NCBI RefSeq assembly: GCF_958299795.1
Contig: NC_133204.1
Location: 42,584,823-42,648,822 of the forward strand
DNA length: 64,000 bases
From: Porites lutea
Lineage: Eukaryota; Cnidaria; Anthozoa; Scleractinia; Poritidae
Reading direction: 5' to 3'
How positions within the stretch are numbered: position 1 is the first letter of the stretch; each line of letters begins with the position of its first letter. Below are positions 1-12,588 of the stretch, in pieces. Both the position numbers and the translations under genes were made by a program. Below the pieces are notes generated by a model. That model was not told the DNA's origin and did no database searches. It worked only from the letters and a program-made list of their open reading frames with translations.

Positions 1-926
1 CGCCCGCCTTTATTACCTAGCGCGACCAACCAAAACCGCCATGCTACGCAGGCTACTATCCGTATTATCGTGTTTTCAGCCATAAAAGTAATGTGACCTT
101 AACTGAAAAAGCAAATATTTTGAAAGTTTTACTAGTAGCACGAGCAACGAAAAAAATCCGGTTTCATTACCTGCGAGGATATGAGCTGAGACATATTTAC
201 TACCATAAATAAGCGCTATACTAATATTTCATAGAACTAAAAACACAAACATCGAGTACAATACGGTGCCACAATCATTAACATACTCAGACATCATCAT
301 CATCATCATCGTTATTATTACTGTTATCGCATTATTGGTGCATATCATTTGCCCACGTCATTGTGCCACATTGACTGCCAATTTTGTGGAAATTTGGAAT
401 GCACTAGAACCGACATAAAAAAACTTAATAGATTCTTAGCAATCAGAAAATGGGACATCGCAAAGTGTCGCCCAGCTAATGTAACGTAGCAAGTAAAAAA
501 ATGCAAACACGAAAAGCAAATATTAAGTACAATGATACTAACAAAAGATCTTAGTCTCAAGTTCACGATTATGCTCAAGTTCCATCCTCTGTGTAAGTTG
601 TAACGAGGCATTTTTCGCCTTTTTGTTGCCACAATTCTCTCGAGATAAATATTGAGGTGTCTTTGCCTAGAGCTTTGAAGTATGCTACTTGTTTCGCCAA
701 AATATGTTCATGATAAGCATTTGCCCATCAGTTTGATTTGAGATTATTCACCGTAATTGTTTCAAACACTAAACCATGCCACTTGAAGACCCAAACATTC
801 TTATGAGTTTTTTTTAACGCTGACATTTTTTCGCTTCCCGACCACAGCAGGAGTAAATACGTGGCAGAATCCTTGCCATTCGTATCAACAGACGACAGGA
901 GACAATTTCCATACCAAGATCGATAC
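1..926. other. gene-free stretch, repeat debris
   Basis: No coding region is supportable. A short CAT/ATT microsatellite lies near 293-322. The motif GCTACGCAGGCTA at about 43-55 matches the terminus of a dispersed element family seen whole at 36681-36892, so the window probably opens inside such an element. Short open frames here have no recognisable domain. Confidence 0.5.
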
Positions 927-2725
927 TAGACCGCGAGCGGTCGTCCTTCTTTCCTCCGAAGCAGTCGCGGCGAGTGAAAAATAAAATTATGCAAATTAAT
1001 TGAAAAAAAGGAGGAGAAATTGGGGCGGAGAGAGGAATAAGCACTGAAGAACTAACGTCCCGAACCCAACAGCAGTGAACAAACAATCGAAGACAAACTG
1101 TTTGTTTACAGGAAAAAGCATGCGAAATGATGTCAGAAAGGAAGGAACTGTCAATGATAGCATGGATATATAATAGCTATAGAAAGACTGGATCCATGAT
1201 GACAGCAATTAAGGAGGCGTGTAAAGCGGCAAATCGCCAGATCACAGATCCCATCGCAGTCTCTTATTTTTTCTTTGCTCGGAATTCCGCCCTCGTTCCT
1301 CGTGGCTTCGCTGCTTGCCCCGCACTAATGCTTTCGATCTACTGTGCTTTAAAATAAAAAATAAGAGACTGCTCGCAGTCTAAGACCATACCTACAGCGG
1401 ATAGTCTTGTAAATAATAAAACTGGACCATTATTTTTGAAATTCAGTTGATGCGAATACACGCTTTATCTTTTTAAGAAGATAGAAAATAGCGTTACAAT
1501 TAGCCACGTTAAGTTAAATTACTTTGTCTTCCTCTAGCTGATTTTGCTTACCATTAAATCCTATTGAGTTGTTCATTTTGGATTCCCGGAGATTTAAAAT
1601 GAATGGCAGTCGGAACCTTAAAAAATAAGAAATGAACTTCAAACAATAACTCCATACTCCCCCCGCCCCCCTCTCTGCGCACCATTTCCGAAAACATTCA
1701 TAAAAGACCTTCAAAGAGCTTTAATTAAAGCCTTGCAAAATCTTCAACTTGAGATGAAAAGCTCAAACTTTGAGTGAAATATGGACATGAACATGGCTTT
1801 TGAAATGCAGGATAAGGGACATATGTTCTCCCCTCCTCCTTAACAGGGCCTCAATAGGCAGTTTATTACCTGTGGGTGGGGGTGGCCATTTTAAGAAAGC
1901 TCGAAGGATTCTCAAACCGACTCCCCAATTCATCCTAGCTTTTTAGAAATGACCCCCCATAGAGTTTACAGGTTGTGAAAGTGACCCCCCCTTTCTATTC
2001 ATTTTTGTAAGACACATAAACATTAAAAAATAAATTGAATCAGATGCAGTTCTCTCATTTAAAGCCGCAGCAAAGACTAGTATGAAATACCTGACAAATG
2101 ATTTTCGGAATTCTAATCCCGCGTTTTCCGTTCTGTTTGAGCTCTATTGAAGCTGGCTGAAAGTCAATAAGCACAGGACTCTAAACAGGATGTCTAAACT
2201 CTAACACGCGAGCATAATATATAGTAAATTCTACCTAGCAGGTGTTACGTTTAATTTTAGATTTGGTGGTTAATATGAATAATTTAAGTTAAATTCTCTT
2301 TCACGTTTTATTAAAAGTTTCATCGTGTCTTAAGAATGAAGAACTATCAAATAATTACTCCCACAATTTCCTCAGTGCCCTACGTATGAAATGATCTAGC
2401 TGTCAAAGATGGTTAGCTTAAATTAATCCTTCAACTAGCATCTCTTTAACGTATAGTTTGTTTAAGTTATGAATATAAACGCCTCCTATCTATTAAACTC
2501 CCCCTCTTGGACCCCTAAAACTAATTAACCGCACTGGCATCTATCTATTAGATATTTTACGTAGGCAGATGAATTATCAAGAAATTGGTTTCATCGCTAC
2601 TAAACCTAAATAAATTGCCTGCAGGCATATAAGCCTGTTTAATTTATTTGCGCACTGAATAGGCGCTATATAATTATTGTTATTTTATTGTGAAAGGTTT
2701 GAACCCAAGAGTCATTTCAAAAGTA

Positions 2726-2960
2726 GGTTGAGTTTGATCGTCCGGGTGAACGTAGTCCTGAATAGGACTGTTGTTGTTGACAGTGACTGACGTTTCGACA
2801 ACTTGTGCGGTAGTCATCTTCAGAGTCATGTGAGTTGTATCACGTCAGTTGATGGTATTATACTCTGGTTATTGATCTGATCGGTTGTAGAAACGCCAGT
2901 CACTGTCAACAACAACAGTCCTATTCAGGACTACGTTCACCTGGACGATCAAACTCAACC
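2726..2960. mobile_element. MITE with TA target duplication
   Basis: Long near-perfect terminal inverted repeats begin GGTTGAGTTTGATCGTCC and are flanked by TA on both sides (2724-2725, 2961-2962). The element is about 235 bp with no coding capacity, typical of a non-autonomous Tc1/mariner-type element. It lies in an ATT-rich retroposon-like tail (about 2656-2997) that is absent from the matching place in the right-hand copy near 20125. A related fragment with the same internal motif occurs near 38550-38615. Confidence 0.75.
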
Positions 2961-3780
2961 TATTATTATTTTATTATTATTATTATTATTACTATTATAT
3001 TTGCCAATTAATGCGTTTCGGCTTACTTGTGGAATTTCCATCATTTGTCATCAAAAATTGGAAAGCACATTTATATTTGTAACTAAGAACTTAGTTTTTT
3101 TCGAGCGTCACCGGTTCTTACGGGGAAGAAATATTGACTATATTAGTTAGAAACCAAAATTGCTGTATATTAACGATTGGTCGAGGGCCATACATATGTC
3201 AATCATGTTAGATGAGCCTTCGCGTATATTTCCCAATTTAGGGAGCAGATGACAAAGTGGAGAAGACGCACATGTAAAGTGATTGGGATTTCCGCTTTAA
3301 AAAGAGCATAATTGATGACCAAATAGCCCTGGAATTGTCTTAATTTAGCCGTAAGAAACAAAGGTCAAAGAAAATTAAAACACTTTACGACTGCATATGA
3401 GATCAAATCCTATCAGGAACACCTACAGAAGAATAAACCACCGGAAATAGTTACTCAGTATGCATGTAACAAACCAGCTTCATGACCTTTTAATGTTAAG
3501 CCTAGTGTTGCAAAGGATGAAGATTTACTCAGTCAAAGTTTAGAATGATACATGCACTGTGTAGTGCTAGTAACCTTCGAGCGAGAGCCGAGAAAATAAA
3601 AAAAACCTCTGTTCAAGCGAACTCACAAGGTCACGTTTCACATTGTCACGAGGTTAGGAGTCGTGTTTAGCCTGTCAACGCTTATTTCTAAACTGTCTCG
3701 CGCGAAAATAATCGGAAGTTTCAAATTGCAGGTTTCTCTTTGATTGGCTGATTTAACTGGGATCAGCTAACGTGACAAAA

Positions 3781-3910
3781 GTGGGCGGTATTTCTCGCGG
3801 CTTCGCCGCTCGTGACGGCTCCGCCGTCAAATCTCACTCGACCATATTACAACGGCTCCGCCGCCAAATCTCACTCGACTACTACACAATACCGCCAGCT
3901 ACGCAGGCTA
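3781..3910. mobile_element. fragment of a Mutator-type MITE family
   Basis: The GC-rich repeated phrases GGCTCCGCCG and CTTCGCCGCTCGTGAC and the terminus CAGCTACGCAGGCTA match the right part of the complete element at 36681-36892, which has a 9-bp target duplication. The left end is not evident here. Confidence 0.55.
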
Positions 3911-4045
3911 CAAATCTTCAGGAGTGACGGTTAAAAAGATTAGAAAAGATTGGAACCTAATAAACAGGTAAAAACAATAACTAATGACAACAAGTGATGA
4001 TGACAGACTCAATTTGAAGTCTCCAGGGAATTATAATATATGATG

Positions 4046-4240
4046 CTAGAAGAGAAAAGGTTTTTCACTGCCAACATTTTCATATAAAGCAGGTTTTAAA
4101 TCACGAATCAATAAAGTTTGTTTTATTCTACAGTTTGATTTCCCGGTTCTTAATATCTCAAAGTGATGCCATTTAATATTGTGGCCCGTTGAAGAAATAT
4201 GATCTGCAATGGCAGAAGTGCGACGATCTTTTGTCAGCGC
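4046..4240 (-). mobile_element. Penelope-like element remnant (GIY-YIG end)
   Basis: The minus-strand translation contains SAIADHISSTGHNIKWHHFE and LLIRDLKPALYENVGSE, the pattern of the C-terminal GIY-YIG endonuclease region of Penelope-like retroelements. Only this short 3' part is present. It is a broken fossil. A second copy lies at 21200-21600 in the other half of the duplicated block. Confidence 0.65.
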
Positions 4241-4258
4241 TTGAAAATGTTCAGTTTT

Positions 4259-4851
4259 CCCACAGGTAGCCCAAGCTCGAATTATGAGCATCGGCGAGCA
4301 TCGGCATTGTTGCGTAACATTCAAAATATAAGGATTTGTATGGGAAAAAAACCTATCGTTCCTGTAACCTACGAAAATGAAAGGATTTCAATAAAAAACA
4401 GCTTACCTTACTTAAAGTGTGTGTTACGTCTCTCCTGTGTGGTCCACGGGCCGATTTATGGCCCGTTGTTTTCCTATTGTGTCAACGGGAGCAAGAGACT
4501 GTCTCCCACCCCGAGTGTGAGTAATTTGAGTCTCAGGCCGTGTCGCTATCTGTCAACGGTAACGCGGAGTTCAGAAAGGTTGCAGAGATTTGCGACCTTT
4601 GATTCGCTCTCGGTGCAAAGGAGTCATGGAGCAAGATAACGAATGGAAAAAACGGCCATAAATCGGCCCGTGGACCACACAGGAGAGACGTAACACACAT
4701 TTTAAGTAAGGTAAGCTGTTTTTTATTGAAATCCTTTCATTTTGTAGGTTACAGATAGGTTTTTTACCCATACAAATCCTTATATTTTGAATGTTACGCA
4801 ACAATGCCGATGCTCGCCGATGCTCATATTTCAGCTTGGGCTACCTGTGGG
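4259..4851. mobile_element. foldback element, ~200-bp arms
   Basis: The arms 4259-4463 and 4654-4851 are near-perfect reverse complements, starting CCCACAGGTAGCCCAAGCT, around a 190-bp loop. The arms produce mirrored open frames on both strands that are not genes. The right-hand copy of the duplication lacks this element, so it either inserted after the duplication or was lost there. Confidence 0.75.
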
Positions 4852-4879
4852 TCTTCTCGGTAAAAAAATCATGGCAATT

Positions 4880-5150
4880 CCAGCAGCTGGCCTTGTACAC
4901 CACTTAGACATGAGTGAGCGGCTAAGTTTTCTAGTTCTAAGCTTTCTGGTTCTTCTTCGTATTAAGGCAGAGTAAGCAGGCTTCTTCTTTTCTGGTACTG
5001 CTCTGGGTGGGTGTTGTACTGGTTGAACATCACATTTGAGCTGGATACCGATAAGGCCCGCCAGCAGGTAACTTCCATATGCCCTCAAACACATCTTTGT
5101 ATTCGAACAACAAGTACTCTTTAGTAATAGGTAAGCAATGTCTGTTCCCA
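4880..5150 (-). mobile_element. Ty3/gypsy-type pol fragment, fossil
   Basis: The minus-strand translation includes the phrase QLKCDVQPVQHPPRAVPEKK. This resembles the start of the reverse transcriptase region in Ty3/gypsy LTR retrotransposons. The piece is short, without LTRs or other domains, and clearly broken. The family call rests on this one phrase. Confidence 0.4.
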
Positions 5151-5191
5151 TTCAGGATAACGGCACTGCAATGGGCAAAGAGGGAGTTTAA

Positions 5192-5968
5192 GCAAATCGC
5201 TACGACGACCTCTACTACGGCGGCCGGAAGTAAAAAAGTCCCGAAATTACGCAGTGCGCATGCTTGGAAATGACTTTTCGCCGTAGCGCCAAATCCTACG
5301 ACGTGAAGAGCTGTCTTCTGGCGTAGTCGCTACTACGTGAGTGTAAAAGTCGACTCTTCTCCTGTTGTTTACGATCACTGGTTTTAAAAGCTTTTATAGA
5401 TTGTTTTTCACTTTATCAAGAAAGTATTCCAGGCTTCTGGTTTTCCAGTGAATACGTTTTGCTTGCGTTTTCTCAGTTTGAGATTTCGATCCTCAAGCGA
5501 GAGTGCCATGAGTTCTGCCGAGCCATGACCGCAGAAAATCCGCCAGTACAAACAAAGGCTAGACGAAAACCGTAAGCACGACTGTTAGCAATAAAGCTAA
5601 ATGTCACTGACGGTTGTTTAAACAAGAATAGAGTAGAATATCTAAAACGCTGAATTTGTTGATTTGTTGTTAAATGCGGTACACAAGAAGAAACATCACT
5701 AGCAGCTTACTCCGATCTTCATCTGTAGTTTTCTGTTTTGTGTACGAATCGCCCTCTGATGATGTTTACTATCAATATTCTTCTTGGCGAACGAAATGTT
5801 TAAATTGGCCGTTTTCTTACTTGACCACCATTGAATTCTGTTGTTGATAAATTATAGCGAAAGCAAGTGAGCAAGAACCGAGCTTGAAATTTGGCGAGGT
5901 ACGAGACGTACGCTCCGCGGGACACCGCATCCACGACCGCCGTAGTAGTGGTCGCCGTAGCGATTTGC
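5192..5968. mobile_element. TTAA-type DNA element, non-autonomous
   Basis: Terminal inverted repeats start GCAAATCGCTACG and are flanked by TTAA at 5188-5191 and 5969-5972. The matching position in the right-hand duplicate (near 21595-21625) runs from GCACTGCAA through a single TTAA into TGTGAG with no element. That is a paralogous empty site. It is 777 bp with no transposase. The TTAA target suggests piggyBac-like mobilisation (inference). Confidence 0.7.
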
Positions 5969-6471
5969 TTAAAATCCCTAATGTGAGTTTGGTCGCAGGG
6001 CAACGGTGCTTTTGACTTGTGGGGCACTGCTCACAGAGGCTAGGGACACCTCTGGGAATGCAGGATCCTTTGGCTTGTTGCGCTGTCTCTCGTCCCAGGA
6101 TAAGATATTCTCGTGTATCTGTCACTTGACACATGGCTATCTGAGGCTCTTTGGCTGTTGCCAGTGTGGATTGCAATTAATTGTGAACGCTCCTAGCTTT
6201 GCAACAGAGAATTACCCACTCAGAAGATCTGTACTGTGGTAGGAACACTAATCAGCTCCTGGTAGGAGTTAGTACCTTATCTACAAAATAAATAAGGATT
6301 TGTGTAGACTACGAGCAGTCTCTGTTTTTTCTTGGTCCCTCGAGCAAAATGCCTTTTTTCGTCGGAAGTCTTCTTTATCCTTATCCGAAATTTAAACCTC
6401 CAAAAGGCGTGTGTTACTTGTATTAAACAACAGAATCAATCTTTTTTTTAAACAGACTAGGTCGCCCCATG

Positions 6472-6700
6472 TAACGGAATCCAAGACAGCCTTGGATTCT
6501 GGATCGGATTCCACGCTGTGGATTCCGGATTCTAGGTACTGGATTCTAATCTGCTGTCATCGGAACTTAGATTCTGGACTCCATTCGCTAGTGGGATTCC
6601 GGATATCACAAGTAAAATTTTCTGGGATTCTGGATTCCATATTTAAAGCGCAAATTTCTAGGATTCTGGAATCCAGAGTCCCTTTCATGGGACGAACTCT
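6472..6700. mobile_element. short inverted-repeat element rich in GGATTC motifs
   Basis: The ends CCCCATGTAACGGAATCC and the complement of GGATTCTGGAATCCAGAGTC form a loose inverted repeat, with GGATTCTGG-type motifs throughout. No coding capacity. The ends are approximate. Confidence 0.45.
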
Positions 6701-9480
6701 GCGAAGATTAGCCTGTACACAGACGTTACTTTATTTTTCTTTTCGTTTTCGAAAGCGTCTTCTTCCCCCACGCCTACCCCCTTGCGCCTGCCCCACGGTT
6801 TTTATTTTTTATCACGCGCGTTCGACGAACTTTGAAGAGAAATAAGGGTCTGTGAACAGGCTATGGGAAGGTGGATAAAGATGCTTTATGAATCACGCAA
6901 CGCCCACTGGGTTACTGGGTTAATAATTGATAGTGTTCATTTTTTCCCACTAATCTACCCATTTTAGAAACTGAACGTGCTACGCAGCCCAGTTAACAAT
7001 ACCTAATCCTTGTGTAGCGTTGCAGTTGTGTCCTCCGTTGCAGTTTGGTCCTCTCACCTATCAAACAATAGACTGCGTTTTTATTTCTTCCACTCAAAGT
7101 GCGTTGTAATCGTGTCTTCTCCATGTGACTTCCCAACTAGGGGAGGGCTGTAGGATTAGTTTTCTTCGTTTCGTTTCCTTATCCTGTGGAAGACTTGTGT
7201 ATGAAACAGTGTTGGAGCGTTTTCGCCGATGGGTTTTTGGAGAATTTTACAGAAGTGCGAAGTATGTTCGAAATTGTCCTCGGTTAACGCATATGTTCAT
7301 ATGTTGGAGAGCTAGAAAGCCTGGGACAAGAATGAAAGCACAAGCCTCGTGCCCAAATAAAAAGTTCGAAGAAGGACAGTAGCAAGAAGATGCAGTAAGA
7401 ACAGGAGCACCCAACGACAATTTTTGGAAAATATCTGTTCTGAAGACAATTCGATTCGAGATCTAGAGTTTTCGGAACATTTGTTGTTAAATTTCTTGCT
7501 TTCCTGCCTCTCCTAGGATTTTCGCACCCCCCAAAAGTGGTATAATTGCCCATTTTTAATGGATTTTTACCCTGATAAGGTTACCTAGAATTTTCGGGAG
7601 CCTTTTTTCTGGTTGAAATTTTCGAAAAGGAAAATTTTGATCCCTATAATTTTCGGATCACTAGACTTTCAGCTAGGAAATCTGAACAGGTGAAAAATTC
7701 TTAGGGGATAAAAAAATGCCTATATCTGCCATTTAATTACTAAAATACGTTCAATAATGCTATGTTTAAGTGGTTTTGAACTATATTCTCGTTGGGTACC
7801 CCTGTAATAAGAAGAAGAGATGTAATGTTTTTCGAGCTTCTGAGTTAAGGGGTTATTTGCAGTTCTTTTAAAAGGCTTTTTTGTATAAGGATTAGGTCAT
7901 GGTACAGATAAGCTCAAGCTAGGCTAGCTCTTGTTTTTATACATGTAGATCGTGGAGTTGTGAGCTTTTTTAATTTTGCTGCAAATTGTAAGTTAAGTTT
8001 AAGTTACTGCTTAAGCTTATTTACCGAACTGGGCATGTAAAAAATGACCATAACAAAAAAAAACTGAAGCATTGTTCATGGGGATTTTGAAGTCTTTCTT
8101 TAGAAAGGAATATAGTAACACTTGATTTTAGAAAATGAGAACGTAATTTCAAAGTTGAGGGTCAGTCAAGAGTTTCCTGTATATATGAGGGTCCTCAAAT
8201 TTGCAAATTTAGGGATTGGTGCAGTCATTCATATCAGGCAGCCGACTGCATGACTCCCTGAAAGTGGCTAAGAATAATAATGTGGAAATTCAATGTGGAT
8301 GTGTTTTGCTTTTGATTTGAAAGATGACGCTGTTACACGTTTTTGGATCAAAATTCTGCAAGAAATGTGATCGCAGTTTAGCCTGCTTTCAATTTTGTAT
8401 TTGGTCAACTCTCCAAAATGGACACCCCTGGGATCAGAAAAAAGCGTCTGTCTTAAAGAGATGTCCATCTTTTAGAATATCAATTTGATTATCGTAGTGA
8501 TATCTAAATACACATCACTTCCTGCCGTTATATATTGATGGGTGTGGAATGTAATTTCTTTGGCGTCATTTTAAATTTTGTGATTAGCCAGCGAGAGGCC
8601 TGGAACCAAGGAATATTGGGAGGTGTGGGAATTCACCATTTGCACATCACCCATAATACACCTTGTTTGCCCCCCCCTTCCCCCTCAAAATTTTGCAAAC
8701 GCATTCTTTAGTCGGTGTTTTCAACAAAATATTTTCAGAAGTTTCATGGGTTCAATTAATACAGAATCTACCCTTGGCAGCCTGTTTTTTTTAATAACTT
8801 GTATGCGAAAATTTGTCTAAACTCCACCTTATCCACCGCTGGAACATCTCTTTCAAACCACTCGATTGATCGCTGACGAACTTTTCAGCGAGGTTTCCGC
8901 ACAAGTTTTGCAACAGCCCAACACTACTTTTTACTGAAATAATAATTTGAAACGAAAAAGACAGTGTAAAATATGGCGATTTTCCTGACCGAAGCCTGGC
9001 TCGCTCGAGCCGTTGTTGAAAATTACGTGAGGCACCAAAAAAACTACATCGTCATTGGACGGTCTGGCCGCCAACTAAGCTGTGAACCAATACAAGCAGT
9101 TCGCGTCTCATGTAAGCCGTTCTCGAATAACTGGTTCCTTTCGCGTCTTGATGTAAGCCGCGGCTTGTTTTCTCTCGTACAATCGGCCCTGGCCCTGTTC
9201 TGAGCAAATGGAAACGCGTTTTGTTTGATTTGATAACTCATTTCGTTTATTCAATTCAATTCATTTCCTTTCATTTAGCGCCGTACTGACAAGACCATAG
9301 TTACGTACCAAGAAAATATACACTAAAAAGTCAGTAAATCTAATACAATACTCGATGAGCACATCTGGCGAAACCAGTGCTGAATCCCTTTCAATTAAGC
9401 AACGCTGCATAAAGAACGATCAACAAATTATTGACTAAACTTGGCTGTAACCAAGAAGAAAGTGAAAACTCGTTTTGTCT
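6701..9480. other. gene-free region with one hAT-type element
   Basis: Apart from the element at 7403-7803 I see no supportable gene. Open frames are under 90 codons with no recognisable domain. The part near 9221-9290 recurs loosely at 11203-11280, just outside the nested element 9484-11203, so a small local duplication is likely. Confidence 0.4.
7403..7803 (+). mobile_element. hAT-type non-autonomous element, copy 1 of 5
   Basis: About 400 bp with ends of the form AGGGGCACCCAAC and GTTGGGTGCCCCT. Internal landmarks TCGGATCACTAGACTTTCAG and ATGCCTATATCT are shared with copies at 12589, 23725, 43743 and 48491. No coding capacity. Imperfect 8-bp flanking repeats at some copies (for example GTTGTGTA and GTTGTCTT at copy 4) suggest hAT mobilisation. 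Confidence 0.65.
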
Positions 9481-9483
9481 ATA

Positions 9484-11203
9484 GAGCGGTTTTCACTTGA
9501 CTGTCGAAAGTAAGGGACCGGTCATTATTTATCGCCTGGGGGGGGGGTCGGAGGATTTTGGGCTAAACACGATGAAATTTAGCCGATCCCCCCTTTAAAT
9601 GTTATTTTATTGAAGTGATCCCCCCTCATAACTATATATAACTTTCGTGATCCCCCCCCATGTCTTTGTACCCATATTCACCTTTCGACTTGTATATTTA
9701 GTGTTTTAAACGTTCATATACAGGTAGTACTTCTAACTATGATGTACTTACAGCATAATAAAGCCGTTATCGCGCAGTCTTTTTTAAAAAGTGTCTCTTG
9801 ATCCGTGTCTTTTTCTAGTCTGGATCCAGACATCTGAATTCAGTTGACATACAAGCAATCTTGCTTAAAACTGCAAAGTGCTTGAAACTGCAATCAGTGC
9901 TTGAAACTGCAAAGTTACTTTTTTTAGAGTGCCAAATAGCAGTCCGCCAAGTCCCTATCAGCAGATCGTTTGCATCTAGACCCTTTGCTATGGCTACTAG
10001 AAAAGGGTATTTTTAGCACGACCCTAGCAAAAAATCTAGAGCAAGTAGCGGCCATTTTAAGGGCACAAAGTCCAGGGTCAACCTGCCGAAGGGGACTAAA
10101 TGTTGCTGTTGAATCGGATGACGAGGCTCAAGAGGCAAATGAAGTTGTTGAATGGGATGATGAGGCTCAAGATGAGGCAGATGAAGCAGTTGAATCGAAT
10201 TTAGTATAGAGCTGACACAGGACGCCCATTCCTGGAGAGGCGATAAATGGTTTATGTTTAAACAAACACGCTTTTTACAATGTTTCAGTTATCAGAAGTT
10301 TATATAGTTCACAATTTAGAATTCACCTGTCATGTTTAAAGATGAAGATTAGCTAAGTCATGAGCACGTTATAAAAGGAAAAATATAAAAGCGTTAAAAC
10401 AAAGCTTTCTCGATATAAATTGAAATGCACACATTCGCCAGTGTGTCAGACTTCCGTTTTTTAAATAAAGTTGTGTTAATAGAACAAATTGAGATTGCAA
10501 ATGCAATCATCTCTCAGCAGAATGGGCACATTTATGTTGTATGCTTTCAAACTGGCATTGTTCAAGCAGATTTGAGTGGTCCCCCCTCTGAATCCTTCCA
10601 AAATTTTCAGTGATCCCCCCTTTTGGGCTCTCAGTTACGACTGATCCCCCCCTCTGTTCTCCTAAAAATCAAGTGATCCCCCCCAAAATCCTCCGACCCC
10701 CCCCAGGTGATAAATAATGACCGGTCCCTAATTCAGGAATTGGTTTGGTCTTGGTTTTACTACGCCCTTTGGTTGGCTACACTCTTTTTTTTTTATATAA
10801 GAATGTTGTTTTTCTGGCCCAGGCTGAATATTCTTATATTTCTGCCGATTTTAGGCTGAAAATATTCTTGTATTATTCTTATGTTATAGCTTATGTCATT
10901 TCCGTTGTAGAATATATTGGGGTATCAAGTATAGTTAGTGCAGGTTTTTTGCCTTGTTGGCAAGTTTTGCCGTTCAGAGAATGGAATAAGTTGAAAACAT
11001 ATAATTGTATGGTATTTACAGTTTTTGAACACGCAAAATTATATCCTTTTCAAAACCTCAGCGTGGGGTTTATTCTTAAAATATTCTTAAAATTTCGCAA
11101 ATTTCAGCCACGATATTCTTATAAAATATATTCTTATAGAAAAAAAAGAGTGTAGTGTATTTACTTTGGTTTTGGTTTTACGACAGTCAAGTGAAAACCG
11201 CTC
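9484..11203. mobile_element. TA-flanked inverted-repeat element carrying a second element
   Basis: The ends GAGCGGTTTTCACTTGACTG and its complement are flanked by TA at 9482-9483 and 11204-11205. The element is interrupted by the Harbinger-like element at 9514-10728. The remaining interior has only AT-rich sequence and no transposase. Confidence 0.7.
9514..10728. mobile_element. Harbinger-like non-autonomous element
   Basis: Long inverted repeats start GGGACCGGTCATTATTTATC and are flanked by TAA on both sides, matching the 3-bp TWA targets of PIF/Harbinger elements. Sub-terminal runs of GATCCCCCC repeat several times at each end. A 79-codon plus-strand frame at 9970-10209 has a tandem acidic motif (WDDEAQ/SDDEAQ). 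It has no DDE or Myb-like domain and is not called a gene. Confidence 0.7.
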
Positions 11204-11459
11204 TATTTAATAATTCATTTCGTTTATTTAATTCAATTCATCCCACTCTTTCCATGTAATTCAGTCAGGAAATTAATGACTTTCTACTACACTAGCTTAG
11301 CTATAACCAAAACGAAAACCACGAGTACTATATTTTCTTTGCGTTCGAATAGAGCACTGAAATTACTCAGTAAAGTTACCATGTTATGCAACTGAATGAC
11401 CTCAGTCAGCGGTCACGTGCACTGTGATGAGGACAGGTCCGCGATCAGACAGGATCAGT

Positions 11460-11584
11460 TAGCCTGCTCCAAGCGTTCAGATAGTGGAGAGCAGTGCGAA
11501 GTAAAGTAAGCGATAATTATAAAAAGTAGAGGGGGACTGTGGAGTTTACTTCGGGGCCACTATCTGAACGCCTGGAACAGGCTA
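11460..11584. mobile_element. short MITE, AGCCTGxTCCA ends
   Basis: The ends TAGCCTGCTCCAAGCGTTCA and its near complement ending GCCTGGAACAGGCTA bracket about 60 bp. Members of the same terminal family occur in heparanase 1 intron 4 (27101-27427) and intron 5 (27608-28083). Confidence 0.6.
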
Positions 11585-12588
11585 GGATAAATTTGTCACT
11601 TAACCAACGACGTCAAATTTAAGGAGGTGACGTGACAACTGTTTCATCACCTCTGTAAGGTTCACAAGTCACAATTTGTGAGAAAAATTGGTCGTGGGAA
11701 CGAAAGCAAGACAAGCTTAGCTCATGAACGAAGAAGATATCCTTTCACCTATACTGCCGTAATTGACGAGATCAAGAGAGTAACTTTCGTATTATTCCTT
11801 GTAATATATTGTAAGTCCTATGTAACTTAAGAACCCTTTCAGTTACTCCTATCACTTCCTATCAAGTTTATGCCTTTTGCATTTACCATCTAAGTTATAC
11901 ACTAAAATTAGCGACAAATCGCGTGACATGTTATATGTATATTTAGCAATTATTCCTCGAGCCCGAATCAGCTCTGGCGAATCAATAGCTATTGACTCAG
12001 AGGCCATGGGGGCAAGAGGGATAACTGTTTTAGTAAAATCAAACTAGTTGGTCAAAAATAATGAGACAAAACAACTCTAGCTAGTTAAAGCTAGACTTAA
12101 ATCCATTTTTGCCACTAAAAAGCCGGCGCTTTTCGCTACTGATGGGCTATAACATAAAGCCTAGTTAGCTCAACCAATCAGAACACAGAAGGGATGATAG
12201 ACCACACTAGTTGGATTTTACTAATAACCAATAGAGATCGACGCAGTGTTCCATTTATTCCAACACAAGCCCTGTGTTGGAGAATTAATTCAACAGGTGG
12301 ACATAATGGTCAATGGAGAAACCTTGTCTTTAATTTATTTCTGCACTGCCGCAGGACATTGAATATTCTGTGTTGTTGTTATTTTTTTTGTCAATTGCTT
12401 TTTAGGAAACTGAGTGTGAAAGGTATTAACTGGTCTAAAAGTTAATTATGACTTTTTACATTTCTTCGAATTCAGAGTCGCTATGTACACTTCAGCAATT
12501 GTTTTATGGGAGGTAAAATGTTGAAAATGAGGGGATTTCTTCTATCACGGTCCGCAGGATAGGTCTTTGCCACAGGGCAATGAGTCAG
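11585..12588. other. gene-free stretch
   Basis: I see no supportable gene, RNA or element boundary here. The 83-codon plus-strand frame at 12194-12445 has no recognisable domain. Confidence 0.4.

Larger units (their letters stand above)
927..6450. repeat. left copy of a ~5.5 kb direct duplication
   Basis: Successive blocks match 16855-22110 in the same order and orientation: 930-1120 with 16855-17046, 1262-1845 with about 17140-17735, 1940-2440 with about 17830-18290, 2450-3180 with 19920-20310 (and again 20460-20870), 3905-4240 with 21240-21600, and 5985-6440 with 21610-22100. The differences are mostly whole-element insertions in one copy. No gene is seen in it. It reads as an old segmental duplication offset by about 15.7 kb. 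The matches were found by eye, so block edges are approximate. Confidence 0.75.

Noticed and set aside
4199-4804. Mirrored open frames of 146 and 77 codons sharing the phrase MLRNIQNIRICMGKKP
   Set aside because: They are the two arms of the foldback element 4259-4851 read in opposite directions, not genes.
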